Assembly (NCBI GenBank): GCA_036571765.1
Contig: BROE01000003.1
Location: 12,721,955-12,785,954 of the forward strand
DNA from: Plecoglossus altivelis
Taxonomy: Eukaryota > Chordata > Actinopteri > Osmeriformes > Plecoglossidae
Length of the DNA stretch: 64,000 bases
Reading direction: 5' to 3'
In this document: in pieces, positions 63,550 through 64,000 of the stretch
Layout of the letters: every line of letters begins with the position of its first letter
Position numbering within the stretch: position 1 is the stretch's first letter
Program-made: the position numbers and the translations under genes
The notes under the pieces: model-generated
Databases searched by the model: none
What the model was told of the DNA's origin: nothing
What the model saw: only the letters and a program-made list of their open reading frames with translations

Positions 63550-64000
63550 ATCGTAACTGTTCATATTTTTCACACAGTTTGAGAACAATTTATTGTTCTA
63601 TTGAATTAGCGATTTTGTGTGTTTGAGATTTGTGTGTTTCAGTGTTTGATTTCAACTATACGATTGTGTGTGTGTGGTAGCCAGCATCGCACCTTTCCAT
63701 GTCATCGCTTGGTAACGAGTGATGCAGTGCTCAGTTTGGTCCAGGACAAGTGGTCGCCATGATGAAACTAGTCAATAATGGGCCCCTGGTGACCCACACA
63801 TACACACATGATCGCATGCTGACAGTAACCTATCGTGACAGTTGGATCCGCCTGTGTGGTCATGTTCATCCACGGTAAACACCTGGACCAGTTCACTTGC
63901 TGGAAAGAATATTTTCCACACATACTCTGCATTCGTGGGTGTGTGTGTACATGTGTGAGTGTGTGTAATTCCAGTGACCCATCACTTACTGGTTTCTACA

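Larger units (their letters stand above)
59271..64000 (+). other. brsk2: brsk2 intron 1, last visible part
   Basis: Repeat-rich: G run at 59452-59463, compound CA arrays at 59930-60629, CA/CG-alternating block at 61818-61945, TG at 62250-62315, CTCTCTCCCT repeats at 62441-62497, purine tracts at 62805-62860 and 62990-63095. An A+T-rich stretch at 63300-63560 has two hairpins. I looked for an exon beginning LVKLG and saw none. Confidence 0.6.

Noticed and set aside
1..64000. Transposons, tRNA genes and CRISPR arrays
   Set aside because: I looked for Tc1/mariner-type ends, tRNA B-box motifs and spaced direct repeats with unique spacers. Nothing convincing was found, and old decayed elements would escape reading by eye.

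Overview
The window looks like nuclear DNA of a ray-finned (teleost) fish. The genes have short vertebrate-type exons with GT-AG introns. One of them encodes an L-lactate dehydrogenase A with fish-type residues. The non-coding DNA is very dense in CA/TG, CT/GA and other simple repeats. I cannot fix the species. The repeat density is of the kind reported for gadiform and some other teleost genomes, but that is only a guess. I found no tRNA or rRNA gene, no CRISPR array, no viral sequence and no transposon I could name by its ends or its coding domains.

Layout. (1) 1-4230, + strand: the 3' half of tsg101 (ESCRT-I subunit), five coding exons ending at 2522, followed by a long 3' UTR that contains a G-rich minisatellite. 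(2) 4385-11250, - strand: a complete ldha gene, with a non-coding first exon behind a TATA-like box near 11280 and seven coding exons (8041 down to 5453) encoding 332 residues. tsg101 and ldha converge tail to tail with about 0.2 kb between their poly(A) signals. (3) 11.3-24.5 kb: ldha upstream region and intergenic DNA, with two weak minus-strand candidate coding exons and a homeodomain-motif-rich element at 19.9-20.35 kb that resembles a conserved non-coding enhancer. (4) 24.8 kb to the end, + strand: first coding exon of a BR serine/threonine kinase, best match brsk2. I see no second kinase exon, so about 39 kb of the window appears to be brsk2 intron 1. It is filled with microsatellites, minisatellites and a few complex stretches that may be regulatory.

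The three genes are unrelated housekeeping or neuronal genes and do not form a pathway. The most interesting structures are regulatory or repeat-based. TG repeats occupy the place of the polypyrimidine tract at two splice acceptors, one in tsg101 and one in ldha. The ldha promoter has an inverted pair of HIF-type ACGTG cores. A 1.1-kb array of a 13-bp unit creates large phantom reading frames. An imperfect palindrome lies just upstream of the brsk2 start codon, and a perfect (CAGG)21 tract lies in the brsk2 intron. I did not recognise any wholly new protein system.
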